The notes under the pieces: model-generated
Seen by the model: the letters and a program-made list of their open reading frames with translations, nothing else
Told to the model about the DNA's origin: nothing
Database searches by the model: none
Shown: one piece after another, positions 52,514 through 60,401 of the stretch
Numbering within the stretch: the stretch's first letter is position 1
Layout of the letters: every line of letters starts with the position of its first letter
Program-made: the position numbers and the translations under genes
Source: CAVPCY01 sp963702525
GTDB taxonomy: Bacteria; Actinomycetota; Coriobacteriia; Anaerosomatales; PHET01
NCBI GenBank assembly: GCA_963702525.1
Contig: CAVPCY010000021.1
Coordinates: 62,001-126,000 of the forward strand
Direction of reading: 5' to 3'
Length of the DNA stretch: 64,000 bases

Positions 52514-52981
52514 CTAGAGAAAGCCGATCCTCTCGGTCGCGGCGACCACGATGTAGCAGCGCTTGGTGTTCGAGTCCGGGTCGGCGGGCACGAAGAAGAA
52601 CCCGGGGCTATCGGGTTGGTATCCCGTGGAGGTTCCCACAAGCACCTCGCCATCCTTGAACTTCACGATCATCCTTCGTCCGGAAGGTGGGCTTGAGGGG
52701 TCGAACGACTTGCGCTCCGTGTACTCTGGATCGCCGACGAGATCCTTGACGAAGAAGAGGGCCTTGAGGTCCTTCGTTTGGATCTCGAGAGGTTGATCGC
52801 CAAGTGGGGCCATCGCGACGTCGAGGTGAAAGAGCTCCTTGGCTGGGTAGAAGTCGGCTGTCGTTCCCTTGAGTACTCGACCATCGGCGAAGCGTGCGAC
52901 GACCTTGTCCACCAGCTCCTCCTCGCGCAGCGGTATGCCCCCGAAGAACTGCTTCGCTGCGTCCACCCCATAGTAGACCAA
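52514..52981 (-). CDS. hypothetical protein with two small beta-domain repeats
   Basis: About 155 residues. Two related segments, KVVARFADGRVLKGTTADFY...LFHLDVA and MIVKFKDGEVLVGTSTGYQ...GFFFVPAD, indicate a duplicated small beta-barrel (possibly the DUF6982 type that also occurs beside PilZ-like proteins). No signal peptide. The start is unclear: the conserved part begins KKRLVYYGVDAAKQFFGG. I use the in-frame TTG at 52981, but a GTG at 53001 one base out of frame suggests an indel at the N terminus. It is 154 bases upstream of the GGDEF/EAL gene in the same direction, so a c-di-GMP-related role is possible. Confidence 0.6.
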   Translation of the reverse strand: MVYYGVDAAKQFFGGIPLREEELVDKVVARFADGRVLKGTTADFYPAKELFHLDVAMAPLGDQPLEIQTKDLKALFFVKDLVGDPEYTERKSFDPSSPPSGRRMIVKFKDGEVLVGTSTGYQPDSPGFFFVPADPDSNTKRCYIVVAATERIGFL

Positions 52982-53194
52982 GCGCTTCTTGGCGACAGCA
53001 CCGCGTCCCGGTCGGTCGACCGACGTGGCCGGCGCGTGTGATGCGGAGCCCCGTTCGGGGCACAGGCATAGTAGGACTAGTGATTGTCTGCCCTCCGCGT
53101 GGGTGTCTTCGTGTATCCCGGCGGGAGGGCAATTCGGTGACGAGCCCCGCTTAGCGACCAGAGTCGCCAGGCTCCGTACGCCGAGAGGAGCACC

Positions 53195-54398
53195 ATGCCA
53201 CCCACCCCGCCCCACGAGCCCTTGGATCACCCATGGCCCGGACCCGGATCGCGGTGGCGCCAAACGCGCGCCGCCGGAGTCGCAAGCGATCGGCTCCACT
53301 CATCGGTGCTCGAAGGTGGGACCGCGATCGTCTACTGCGAGGCGAACTTCGGCGCCGACGACGGCAAGACCGCCAACGGGCTCGTCCGCTACTCCGAGAA
53401 GTACCAGATCGTCTCGGTGATCGACAGCCAGAAGTCCGGGCTGGACGCTGGCGAGGTGCTCGACGGCAAGCCCAAAGGGCATCCCGATCTCTGCCAGTCT
53501 CGCCGACGCGATCGCCTCCGCCGGCTACGTTCCCGACTTCTTCATCTTCGGGATGGCGCCGTCGAGCGGCATGCTGTCGCCGCTGGAGCGAGGCGTGGTA
53601 CTCGACGCGATCCGCCGAGGGATGAGCATCGTCAACGGGCTGCACGAGTTCCTCAACGACGACCCCGAGTTCGCCGCCGCGAGCGAGTCGCACGGCGTCA
53701 AGATCTTCGACGTGCGACGACCCCACCAGAAGAAGAACCTGCGGATGTTCAGCGGCAAGATCGCCTCGGTCACGTGTCCTCGCATCGCCGTGCTGGGCAC
53801 CGACAGCGCGATCGGCAAGCGAACCACCGCCACCATCCTCGTCCAAGCGCTCAACGAGCGCGGGATCAAGGCGGTGATGGTGGGCACGGGACAGACGAGC
53901 ATCATCCAGGGAGTACGATACGGCGTCGCGCTCGACGCCATCCCCTGCCAGTTCGGCTCGGGCGAGATGGAGGCCACGGTCGTCGAAGCGTTCGAGGGCG
54001 AGAACCCCGACGTGATCGTCATAGAGGGCCAGGGTGCACTCAGCCATCCCGCGTACGTGTCGTCGACCTACATCCTGCGCGGTGCCCGACCTGACGCCGT
54101 CATCCTGCAGCACGCGCCGGCGCGCGAGAGGCTCGGCGATTTTCACAGCCTGCCGATGCCGTCCCCGGCAAGCGAGATCAACCTTCTTCAAACGTTCGCC
54201 GACACGAAGGTCATCGGCCTGACCATCAACCACGAGCGCATGACCGGCACCCAGATCACCGAGGCGATCAAGTTCTATGAGTTGGCCCTGGGGATTCCCG
54301 TGACTGACGCGCTCACGCGTCCGGCCGATGAACTGGTGGACATGGTCGTCGGTGCGTTCCCGCAGCTGGAAGGCAAGTTGCGCGCGATCGCCACCTGA
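53195..54398 (+). CDS. DUF1611 family protein (DgcN-like N-acyltransferase/ATPase; frameshifted)
   Basis: About 401 residues. N-terminal domain: GTAIVYCEANFGADDGKTAN, GLVRYSEKYQIVSVIDSQKS, GLDAGEVLDGKPKG. Near 53478 the frame shifts and continues IPISASLADAIASAGYVPDF. The C-terminal P-loop domain begins IAVLGTDSAIGKRTTATIL, with VMVGTGQTSIIQGVRYGVAL and VIEGQGALSHPAYVSSTY. These are the marks of DUF1611, which in proteobacteria includes DgcN, a D-glutamate N-acetyltransferase, usually with dipeptide epimerase. ATG at 53195 follows GAGAGGAGCACC. The convergent neighbour is an M19 dipeptidase, supporting a role in D-amino acid or peptide use. Confidence 0.8.
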
Positions 54399-54455
54399 CC
54401 GGGTCGGGTCAGGACCGCCGCGCGAGTCGCTGTGATCGAGCGCGTACCTGACGAC

Positions 54456-55385
54456 TCAGTTGAGCGGAAGCTGCGCGCGAAGGAACTCGTAGGCGTTCGC
54501 GAACGCGAACCTCTCGGCCAGACCCTGCCCGTAGATGCTGCCGACCGCCTCCACGAGCCCGACAAGGGACCCCGGGCCGCCGAGCTCCCCCATCGGTGCC
54601 ACTCCCCAGTCGCTGCCGATCGAGACTGCTCCCTCGCCCGCCAGCGAGGCGATCCTGTCGATGTGCCGAAGGGCCTCGTCGACAGTCCCTTGGCCCAGGA
54701 AGTCCCGGTCGAACGCCAGGCCGACGAGACCGCCGTGCTCGCCCAGCAGCTGCAGCTGCTCGTCGGCCAGCCCCCGGGGATGGGCGCTGATGGAGCGGCT
54801 GAATGAGTGGGTCACGAGAACAGGAGGCGCATAGAGGTCGAGCGCCTGGTAGAACCCGCCGTCGTTGAGGTGGGCCAGGTCGAGAAAGAGCGGGCTATCG
54901 CCGAGCGCCTCGACCAGTCTGCGGCCCGCCGGCTTAAGCGGGGCGGTCGTGTCGTTGTAGCAGCTGAAACCGTAGTCGGTCTCGTGGTTCCACGTGAGCG
55001 CGAGACTGCGCAGAGAGTGCTCGGACCACAGAAGACGCAGCGTGTCGAGCTCGATCGCCGGCAGGTGGAAGCCCTCAGAGTGGGGCAGCACGCCGACTCG
55101 CGGGTCCTCAGTATCGAGGTCGGCGACGGTCGTGACCAGGCGCAGCGATGAACTATGCGATTCGAGCAGCTCACCGTGGGCCTCGAGCTGGCTGACGAGG
55201 CTGCTGTGCGGCGTATCCGGGTACAGCGACGACCAGACAGCGGTGGCCCGAGACGGCCCGGTGAGATAGCTCGAACCGTAGTCCGGGAAGCCACCCTCGA
55301 ACTGCGCCACCCCGGACAGCATGTCCTGGTGCAGGTCGATGAAGCGAGGCTTGTGAACGATGCTCTGAGATGACGTCGCACTCAC
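54456..55385 (-). CDS. membrane dipeptidase (peptidase M19 family)
   Basis: 309 residues, renal dipeptidase-like amidohydrolase fold. Metal and catalytic motifs: FIDLHQDML (HxD-like, ~18), LALTWNHETDYGFS, LDLAHLNDGGF (~170), VLVTHSFSRSISAHPRGL (~195-212), GLAFDRDF and SIGSDWGVAPMG (~262). M19 enzymes cleave dipeptides, some with D-residues at the C-terminal side. In DUF1611-type clusters they are commonly found with D-Glu/dipeptide genes. ATG at 55385. The 55386-55636 gap upstream holds no convincing gene. Confidence 0.85.
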   Translation of the reverse strand: MSATSSQSIVHKPRFIDLHQDMLSGVAQFEGGFPDYGSSYLTGPSRATAVWSSLYPDTPHSSLVSQLEAHGELLESHSSSLRLVTTVADLDTEDPRVGVLPHSEGFHLPAIELDTLRLLWSEHSLRSLALTWNHETDYGFSCYNDTTAPLKPAGRRLVEALGDSPLFLDLAHLNDGGFYQALDLYAPPVLVTHSFSRSISAHPRGLADEQLQLLGEHGGLVGLAFDRDFLGQGTVDEALRHIDRIASLAGEGAVSIGSDWGVAPMGELGGPGSLVGLVEAVGSIYGQGLAERFAFANAYEFLRAQLPLN

Positions 55386-55636
55386 CTGAACGGTCTCCGG
55401 TCCCTCGACGATCCGACTGGGGTTGCGTCCTAGCGAATAGGGTTCCAGAGCAGCTCGTGTTGCCGGAACGTCGATTCATCCCGGGTGACGCCTACGCCGA
55501 TTGACCCGCTCCCGGAAAGGACATACAGATAGTGGGAATGGATGACTCTGCCTGCTAGGTTGCACGAGAGCCGGGAAGGATCCTGGCGCTGCGAACCAGG
55601 TGGGCCATCCGCGGTGCTGGGCGGGGGTGCACCAGC

Positions 55637-56525
55637 ATGCCTGTGGACGAGCGCCAGCCGGTGGGCCTGCACTTGGCTTGGTTGCTCTCGGTCATCATCT
55701 CAGGCGCGTTCGTCACCGTTCTCATCATCGTGAGCGGGGACGTGACGACGTTCTGGCCGCTCTACTTCGTTCCGATCGTCTTGGCGTCGCTTGCCTATCA
55801 CGCGCCTGGAGCCATCGTGAGCGTCGCGGTCTGCAGCGCACTCATCGTGCTCCTCGCCTACGGGGCAAGCAACGATGTCCCCACGGCACAGGCGCTGGTC
55901 GTAGGCGCCCTTGCGCTCGCCGTGTCCGGGCTCGTGGTGGGAGTGCAGGCGCGGCGGTACCAGCGGCAGCGTCTGCGGTTGGAGCACGACACGACCCGGG
56001 ATGCAGGTCACCGGCGCCTATGGCGCGGCCTACTTCTCGGGCCGGCTGGCCGAGGAGGTAGCCCGCTGCGCGCGCTCCGGCGAGAGCCTCACGCTCTTGC
56101 TCGTGAGGCCCGCAGGTTTCGCCGACTTCCTGCGCGTCTACGGACGGGTCAAGAGCGACCTGCTACTGCAGCGGTTCGCTGACGTGCTCCATCTCGCGGT
56201 GCGGGATACCGACCTCGTTGGGCGCCTTGGGTCCGAGCTCTTCTCGGTGTTGTTGCCTTCCACGACTGCCGAGGCGGCACGACCGGTTGCCGAGCGGCTG
56301 ATCGCGCTCATTCGCGAGGCGGAGTTCGAGGGCGATGCGCTCGAACCGGTCGTCCACTGCACGGCCGAGCTCGCCGCCGCCTCCTACCCGGACGACGCCA
56401 TCGACTCACACGAGGTCGTCGACGTTGCGCTCGAGCGGCTCGGTGTCTCGGCGCCCCACGTGGTGGGCCAAGCAGATGCGGCGGGCCGCAGCAGTGCCGC
56501 GAGCTGGGGAGACGCGCCATCATGA
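55637..56525 (+). CDS. membrane protein with degenerate GGDEF domain (frameshifted)
   Basis: About 296 residues. Three to four N-terminal hydrophobic segments (HLAWLLSVIISGAFVTVLII, FWPLYFVPIVLASLAYHAPG, IVSVAVCSALIVLLAYGAS, LVVGALALAVSGLVVGVQA), a helical linker (RRYQRQRLRLEHDTTR), then near 56000 the frame shifts to PGMQVTGAYGAAYFSGRLAE. The rest is a GGDEF-like fold whose active-site loop reads VGRLGSELFSVLL: the GGDEF signature is lost. Probably a sensor or scaffold, not an active cyclase. The last codons overlap the mnhE start (ATGA), so it is translationally tied to the antiporter operon. Confidence 0.75.
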
Positions 56526-56995
56526 GGGCGCTCAAGGCGGCCATACCACTCCTCATCTTCTGGTTGGCGATAACCGGTTCGCTCAAACCGCTCGACGTCG
56601 CTCTCGGTTTCGCCTTCTCGGTGCTGCTGGGGATCCTCTCAGCGCGCTACCTCTGGGCCGAGGATGCACCGGTACTCACATGGAGACAGGGCGGCAGGTT
56701 CGCCGTGTACTTCCTTCGACTGCTGTGGGACATCGTGCTCGCGGCGGTGGGCGTGGCCGAAGTCGTGCTCGACCCGCACATGCCTATCGCGCCGGTCTTG
56801 ATTGCTCACCGGACCTCCTTCACACGTGAAGTCTCGCGGGTGGCGTTCGCAAACTCGATCACGCTCACCCCCGGGACACTCACCGTCGACGTGGAGGGCG
56901 ACGTCTTCTACATCCACTGCATCGCCGAGCGGTTCGCCGACGACATCGCAAGCGGAGACCTGGAACGCAGGATCGCACGCGTCTTCGAGGAGTGA
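56522..56995 (+). CDS. mnhE: Na+/H+ antiporter (Mrp/Mbh-type) subunit E
   Basis: 157-residue MnhE/MrpE/MbhA family subunit with two N-terminal helices (PLLIFWLAITGSLKPLDVAL, LGFAFSVLLGILSARYLW), a third (FAVYFLRLLWDIVLAAVGVA), then the cytoplasmic domain with VALRTSFTREVSR-type segment (read HRTSFTREVSRVAFANSITL) and LTPGTLTVDVEGDVFYIHC. First subunit of the module; overlaps the GGDEF-like gene by 4 bases. Confidence 0.93.
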   Translation: MRALKAAIPLLIFWLAITGSLKPLDVALGFAFSVLLGILSARYLWAEDAPVLTWRQGGRFAVYFLRLLWDIVLAAVGVAEVVLDPHMPIAPVLIAHRTSFTREVSRVAFANSITLTPGTLTVDVEGDVFYIHCIAERFADDIASGDLERRIARVFEE

Positions 56996-57000
56996 TCCGC

Positions 57001-57276
57001 ATGGACGACTTCTTCTGGGGAATCGCCATCTTCCTGCTGGTCAACGCATTCGCCTGCCTGTACCGCGCGTACGCGGGGCCCACCGTTGTCGACCGAGTCC
57101 TAGCCATCAACATCGTCGTCACGAAGACGCTCGTCGTACTCGCGCTTCTGGCCACGGTCTTCGGCCGAGGCATGCTTCTCGACGTCGCGATCGTCTACGG
57201 GCTGCTCAACTTCGTGCTCACGATCGTCGCCAGCCGCTACATCGAGACCGAGCGGCTGCGGGGTGACTGGTCATGA
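57001..57276 (+). CDS. mnhF: Mrp/Mbh-type antiporter subunit F
   Basis: 91 residues, three membrane helices, MnhF/MrpF family: CLYRAYAGPTVVDRVLAIN is the conserved loop, then ATVFGRGMLLDVAIVYGLLN. ATG at 57001 with GAGGAG upstream is preferred to a GTG at 56992. The stop overlaps the mnhG start. Confidence 0.92.
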   Translation: MDDFFWGIAIFLLVNAFACLYRAYAGPTVVDRVLAINIVVTKTLVVLALLATVFGRGMLLDVAIVYGLLNFVLTIVASRYIETERLRGDWS

Positions 57277-57605
57277 CGGCCCTCGAACCCCTCCGGACCG
57301 CGCTCGTGATCGTGCTGTGCTGCATCGGCGCGCTGTTCTTCTTCATCGGCACCTTCGGCATGCTACGGCTGCCGGACTTCTTCACGCGCACGCATGCGGC
57401 CACCAAGTGCGACACCGTCGGAGCGGGCTCGGTCCTCTTCGCACTGGCGCTCGTCTCCGCGGACGATCCCGGCTCGCTCAAGATCCTGTTGCTCGTGCTG
57501 ATCATCCTGATCGCGAGTCCCACGAGCGGTCACGCACTCGCCCGCGCGGCGTATCGGACCGGGCTCGAGCCTTGGCTCAGCCGAGAGGAGCGTGAGCAGT
57601 CGTGA
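57273..57605 (+). CDS. mnhG: Mrp/Mbh-type antiporter subunit G
   Basis: 110 residues, three helices, MnhG/MrpG family: ALFFFIGTFGMLRLPDFFTR, THAATKCDTVGAGSVLFAL and a final LLLVLIILIASPTSGHALAR, typical of the family. ATG at 57273; the stop overlaps the next GTG start. Confidence 0.92.
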   Translation: MTALEPLRTALVIVLCCIGALFFFIGTFGMLRLPDFFTRTHAATKCDTVGAGSVLFALALVSADDPGSLKILLLVLIILIASPTSGHALARAAYRTGLEPWLSREEREQS

Positions 57606-57844
57606 GCACCGCCTTCGACGTGGTCCTCCTCCTGATGCTGATCACCATCGCGCTCGCGGTCGCTCGCACGAAAGACCTGCTCGCCGCCACGATCATCTTC
57701 TCGGCGTACAGCCTCGTGCTGTGTCTGCTCTGGCTACACCGAGGCGCGCCTGACGTGGCCATGACCGAGGCTGCCGTCGGAGCCGGGATCACAACCGTGC
57801 TGTTCCTAGTCGCTATCAGCAAGACGGTGAGGCGAGAGAGGTGA
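57602..57844 (+). CDS. DUF4040 (MbhD/MrpA C-terminal-type) antiporter subunit
   Basis: 80 residues, two to three helices: LLLMLITIALAVARTKDLLA, ATIIFSAYSLVLCLLWLHRG, APDVAMTEAAVGAGITTVLF. APDVAxTEAAVGxG is the signature of the DUF4040 domain found at the end of MrpA or as separate MbhD in membrane-bound hydrogenase clusters. GTG at 57602 overlaps mnhG. Its occurrence as a separate gene favours the Mbh/Mbx-like organisation over a canonical Mrp operon. Confidence 0.9.
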   Translation: MSTAFDVVLLLMLITIALAVARTKDLLAATIIFSAYSLVLCLLWLHRGAPDVAMTEAAVGAGITTVLFLVAISKTVRRER

Positions 57845-58551
57845 AGAAGGCACTCGTCACAGCGCTGCTCATCATCGCAGCCGCGCCTTTCCTGATCGTG
57901 GCCGCCTCGCTGCCGCCGCACGGGGACCTCAACGCGCCTGTGCAGACAGGCGCCTCGGCGTTCTATCTGAAGCACGGCGCCGAACAGACCGGGGCCGAGA
58001 ACATCGTCACCGGGGTCATCCTCAACTACCGCGGCCTGGACACCAACGGAGAGGTGACCGTCATCTTCACCGGATTCGCGGCGGCCTTCGCCGTGCTGCT
58101 GCCGGCGTCGATGAGCCGAGCGCGCGTTCCCCTGCACGCCCCGGTGCCGGTCAGCCCGGTGGTGAGTTTCGCGGTCCGATTGCTCGCGCCGTTCACCGCC
58201 CTGTTCACCATCTACGTGATTCTGAACGGGCACCTGACACCGGGCGGCGGCTTCCAAGGTGGGGCGATTCTCGGCGGGCTGTTCATCGTGCTGGCGACCG
58301 CGCTCGAACCCGGTCGCATGGCCTCCGCGATACCCAACCGCCTCGGTCCGTGGCTGCGCGCCGCAGCGCCTTTGGCCTTCTCGGCGATGGGCGTGCTCGG
58401 CCTGGTGACTACGGGCTACTACCTGGGTTTCCCCATGGCAGAGCCGCTGCATGCCGTTCGAGCGCTGATGCTTCTGGTCATCGAGATCGGCATCGGTCTG
58501 GGCGGGGCGGCGATCTTCGCCGCGCTCTTCGTAGAGATGGAGGCCCAGTGA
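57841..58551 (+). CDS. mnhB: MnhB-domain antiporter subunit
   Basis: 236 residues. An N-terminal helix and loop (GAEQTGAENIVTGVILNYRG, LDTNGEVTVIFTGFAAAFAV: MbhE-like) is followed by the MnhB domain (LLAPFTALFTIYVILNGHLT, PGGGFQGGAILGGLFIVLAT, EIGIGLGGAAIFAALFVEM). It combines what are MbhE and MbhF in archaeal Mbh. GTG at 57841 overlaps the preceding stop. Confidence 0.9.
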   Translation: MKKALVTALLIIAAAPFLIVAASLPPHGDLNAPVQTGASAFYLKHGAEQTGAENIVTGVILNYRGLDTNGEVTVIFTGFAAAFAVLLPASMSRARVPLHAPVPVSPVVSFAVRLLAPFTALFTIYVILNGHLTPGGGFQGGAILGGLFIVLATALEPGRMASAIPNRLGPWLRAAAPLAFSAMGVLGLVTTGYYLGFPMAEPLHAVRALMLLVIEIGIGLGGAAIFAALFVEMEAQ

Positions 58552-58904
58552 TGCTGGCGGCGATCTGGACCAACCTCGACTACGTCGCTCCGTTCGTCCT
58601 GTTCTTCATAGGGCTGTACGTGATCATCGCCAAGAACAACCTGATCAAGAAGTTCTTGGGACTGAACATCATGGAGACTGCGATCTTCTCGTTCGTGATC
58701 GCGCAGGGAGTCGTCGAAGGCGGCACCGCTCCGATCATGGGGGCCGGCGCCCGGCCTCCGTTCACCAGCCCACTGCCCCAGGCACTCATCCTCACCGGCA
58801 TCGTTGTGGCGGTTTCGACGACCGCCCTGGCACTGAGTCTGGTCATCCGCATCTACCAGCAGCGAGGGACCATCGAGGCCGATGAGTTGAGGGAGGCGGA
58901 GTAG
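58551..58904 (+). CDS. mnhC: Mrp/Mbh-type antiporter subunit C (NuoK-like)
   Basis: 117 residues, three helices, NuoK/MnhC family: FFIGLYVIIAKNNLIKKFLG, LNIMETAIFSFVIAQGVVEG, PLPQALILTGIVVAVSTTAL. The Glu in helix 2 (METAIF) and PQALxLTxIVV loop are conserved. ATG at 58551 overlaps the mnhB stop (TGATG). Confidence 0.93.
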   Translation: MLAAIWTNLDYVAPFVLFFIGLYVIIAKNNLIKKFLGLNIMETAIFSFVIAQGVVEGGTAPIMGAGARPPFTSPLPQALILTGIVVAVSTTALALSLVIRIYQQRGTIEADELREAE

Positions 58905-60400
58905 TGGCCGCTTGGCCGCACTGGATCATCATCATCGTCTTCACTCCGCTGCTCGGCGGGGTGTTGACGCCCGCGGTATCACTGGCCTCGCGCCACGTGG
59001 CGAAGTGGTGGGCGCTTGCGATCATGACTATCACCTCGTTCGCGGCGTACATGCTGGCCGTGCGCGTGAGTGCGGAGGGCCCGTTCTCGTACTACGCCAG
59101 CGGCTGGAAGCCGCCATACGGCATAGAGCTGCGTTTCGACGAGTTCAGTGTCGTGACCGCGGCCATCTGCCTGATTGCCTGGCTCGCGGTGCTCTACTCG
59201 TTTCGGTATACCGAGTGGCTCCGCTTGTTGCCCAAGGAGCGCGTCCCCTACTACTACGCGCTGCTGCTGCTCAACGTGGGCGGGATGATCGGCTTCTGCG
59301 TCACTGGAGACCTGTTCAACCTCTACGTCTTCACCGAGATCCTCTCACTGTCGGGCTACGCGCTCGTGGCCATCAGCGGCGAGCCCACCGCAGCGATGGC
59401 CTCGTTCAAGTACCTGCTCATGGGCGCCATCTCGTCACTGCTCATACTCACCGCCATCGGCATCGTGCTCGCCATCACCGGCAGCCTGAACATGGCCGAC
59501 GTCGCCCAGCGCCTCGGTTCGGTTCCTTCACCGGCTCCGGCGGCGCTCGCCTTAGGAGCGTTCGCGACCGGGTTCATGGTGAAGGCTGCGCTCTTCCCGG
59601 TACACATATGGCTGCCTGACGCCCACGCCATCGCGCCCTCACCGATAAGTGCCATCCTTTCGGGGCTCGTCGTCAAGATCGGCATCGTAGGACTGCTACG
59701 CGTCTACCAGATCTACTACGCGTCGGGCGCCTTCGACCTGTCGCTGCTCAACGAGGTGCTCGTGTGGCTCGGCGCGATCTCGATCCTCATGGGCGCGTTC
59801 TTCGCGATCTTCCAAGACGACATCAAGCTCATGCTCGCGTACTCCACCATCTCGAACGTGGGCTACATCGTCATGGGCCTCGGGCTCGCCTCGCAGCTCG
59901 GCGTCATGGGCGGCATCGTCCACATCTTCAACCACGCGCTCATCAAAGCGACGCTCTTCCTCGCGGCCGGCGCGCTCATCTACGGGACCGGCCTACGCAC
60001 GCTGAGCGAACTGCGAGGCGCTGGGCGGACGATGCCGATCACGAGCGCCGCGATGACCATCGGAGCGCTCTCCATCGTCGGGATCCCCCCGACCGCAGGC
60101 TTTCTGTGCAAGTGGTACATCGCGCTGGGTGCATTCCAGGCGAACCAGCCGTTCTTCGGTTTCGTGTTGGTCTTCGGCGCGCTGTTCATCTTCATCTACT
60201 ACGTGCGGATGCTCACGGCGCTCTACTTCCAAGCACCGGTCAACGACGCCGTGGCCAACGCGAAGGACCCCCCGCTCTCCATGCTCGCGCCCATCCTGAT
60301 ACTGGCCGCGCTGTGCCTGGTCATGGGAGTCCTCGGCCGAATCCCACTGAGCTTCATCGAACCGGCGACACTGCGCATGCTCGCCCCCCTGGGAGGCTGA
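58904..60400 (+). CDS. mnhD: Mrp/Mbh-type antiporter subunit D (NuoN/M-like)
   Basis: 498 residues, about 14 helices, proton-conducting antiporter family. The conserved Glu of helix 5 (LYVFTEILSLSGYALVAISG), the broken-helix Lys/His region (FMVKAALFPVHIWLPDAHAI, SPISAILSGLVVKIGIVGL), the YSTISNVGYIVMGLGLA stretch and the NHALIKATLF motif are all present. GTG at 58904 overlaps the mnhC stop. Membrane ion translocation subunit. Confidence 0.94.
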   Translation: MAAWPHWIIIIVFTPLLGGVLTPAVSLASRHVAKWWALAIMTITSFAAYMLAVRVSAEGPFSYYASGWKPPYGIELRFDEFSVVTAAICLIAWLAVLYSFRYTEWLRLLPKERVPYYYALLLLNVGGMIGFCVTGDLFNLYVFTEILSLSGYALVAISGEPTAAMASFKYLLMGAISSLLILTAIGIVLAITGSLNMADVAQRLGSVPSPAPAALALGAFATGFMVKAALFPVHIWLPDAHAIAPSPISAILSGLVVKIGIVGLLRVYQIYYASGAFDLSLLNEVLVWLGAISILMGAFFAIFQDDIKLMLAYSTISNVGYIVMGLGLASQLGVMGGIVHIFNHALIKATLFLAAGALIYGTGLRTLSELRGAGRTMPITSAAMTIGALSIVGIPPTAGFLCKWYIALGAFQANQPFFGFVLVFGALFIFIYYVRMLTALYFQAPVNDAVANAKDPPLSMLAPILILAALCLVMGVLGRIPLSFIEPATLRMLAPLGG

Positions 60401-60401
60401 G

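Noticed and set aside
53151..54233. 360-codon minus-strand frame opposite the DUF1611 gene
   Set aside because: No recognisable motif; the plus strand shows DUF1611 signatures despite its frameshift.
55430..55672. Possible 80-codon minus-strand gene upstream of the dipeptidase
   Set aside because: No ribosome-binding site, overlaps the start of the GGDEF-like gene, no family resemblance.
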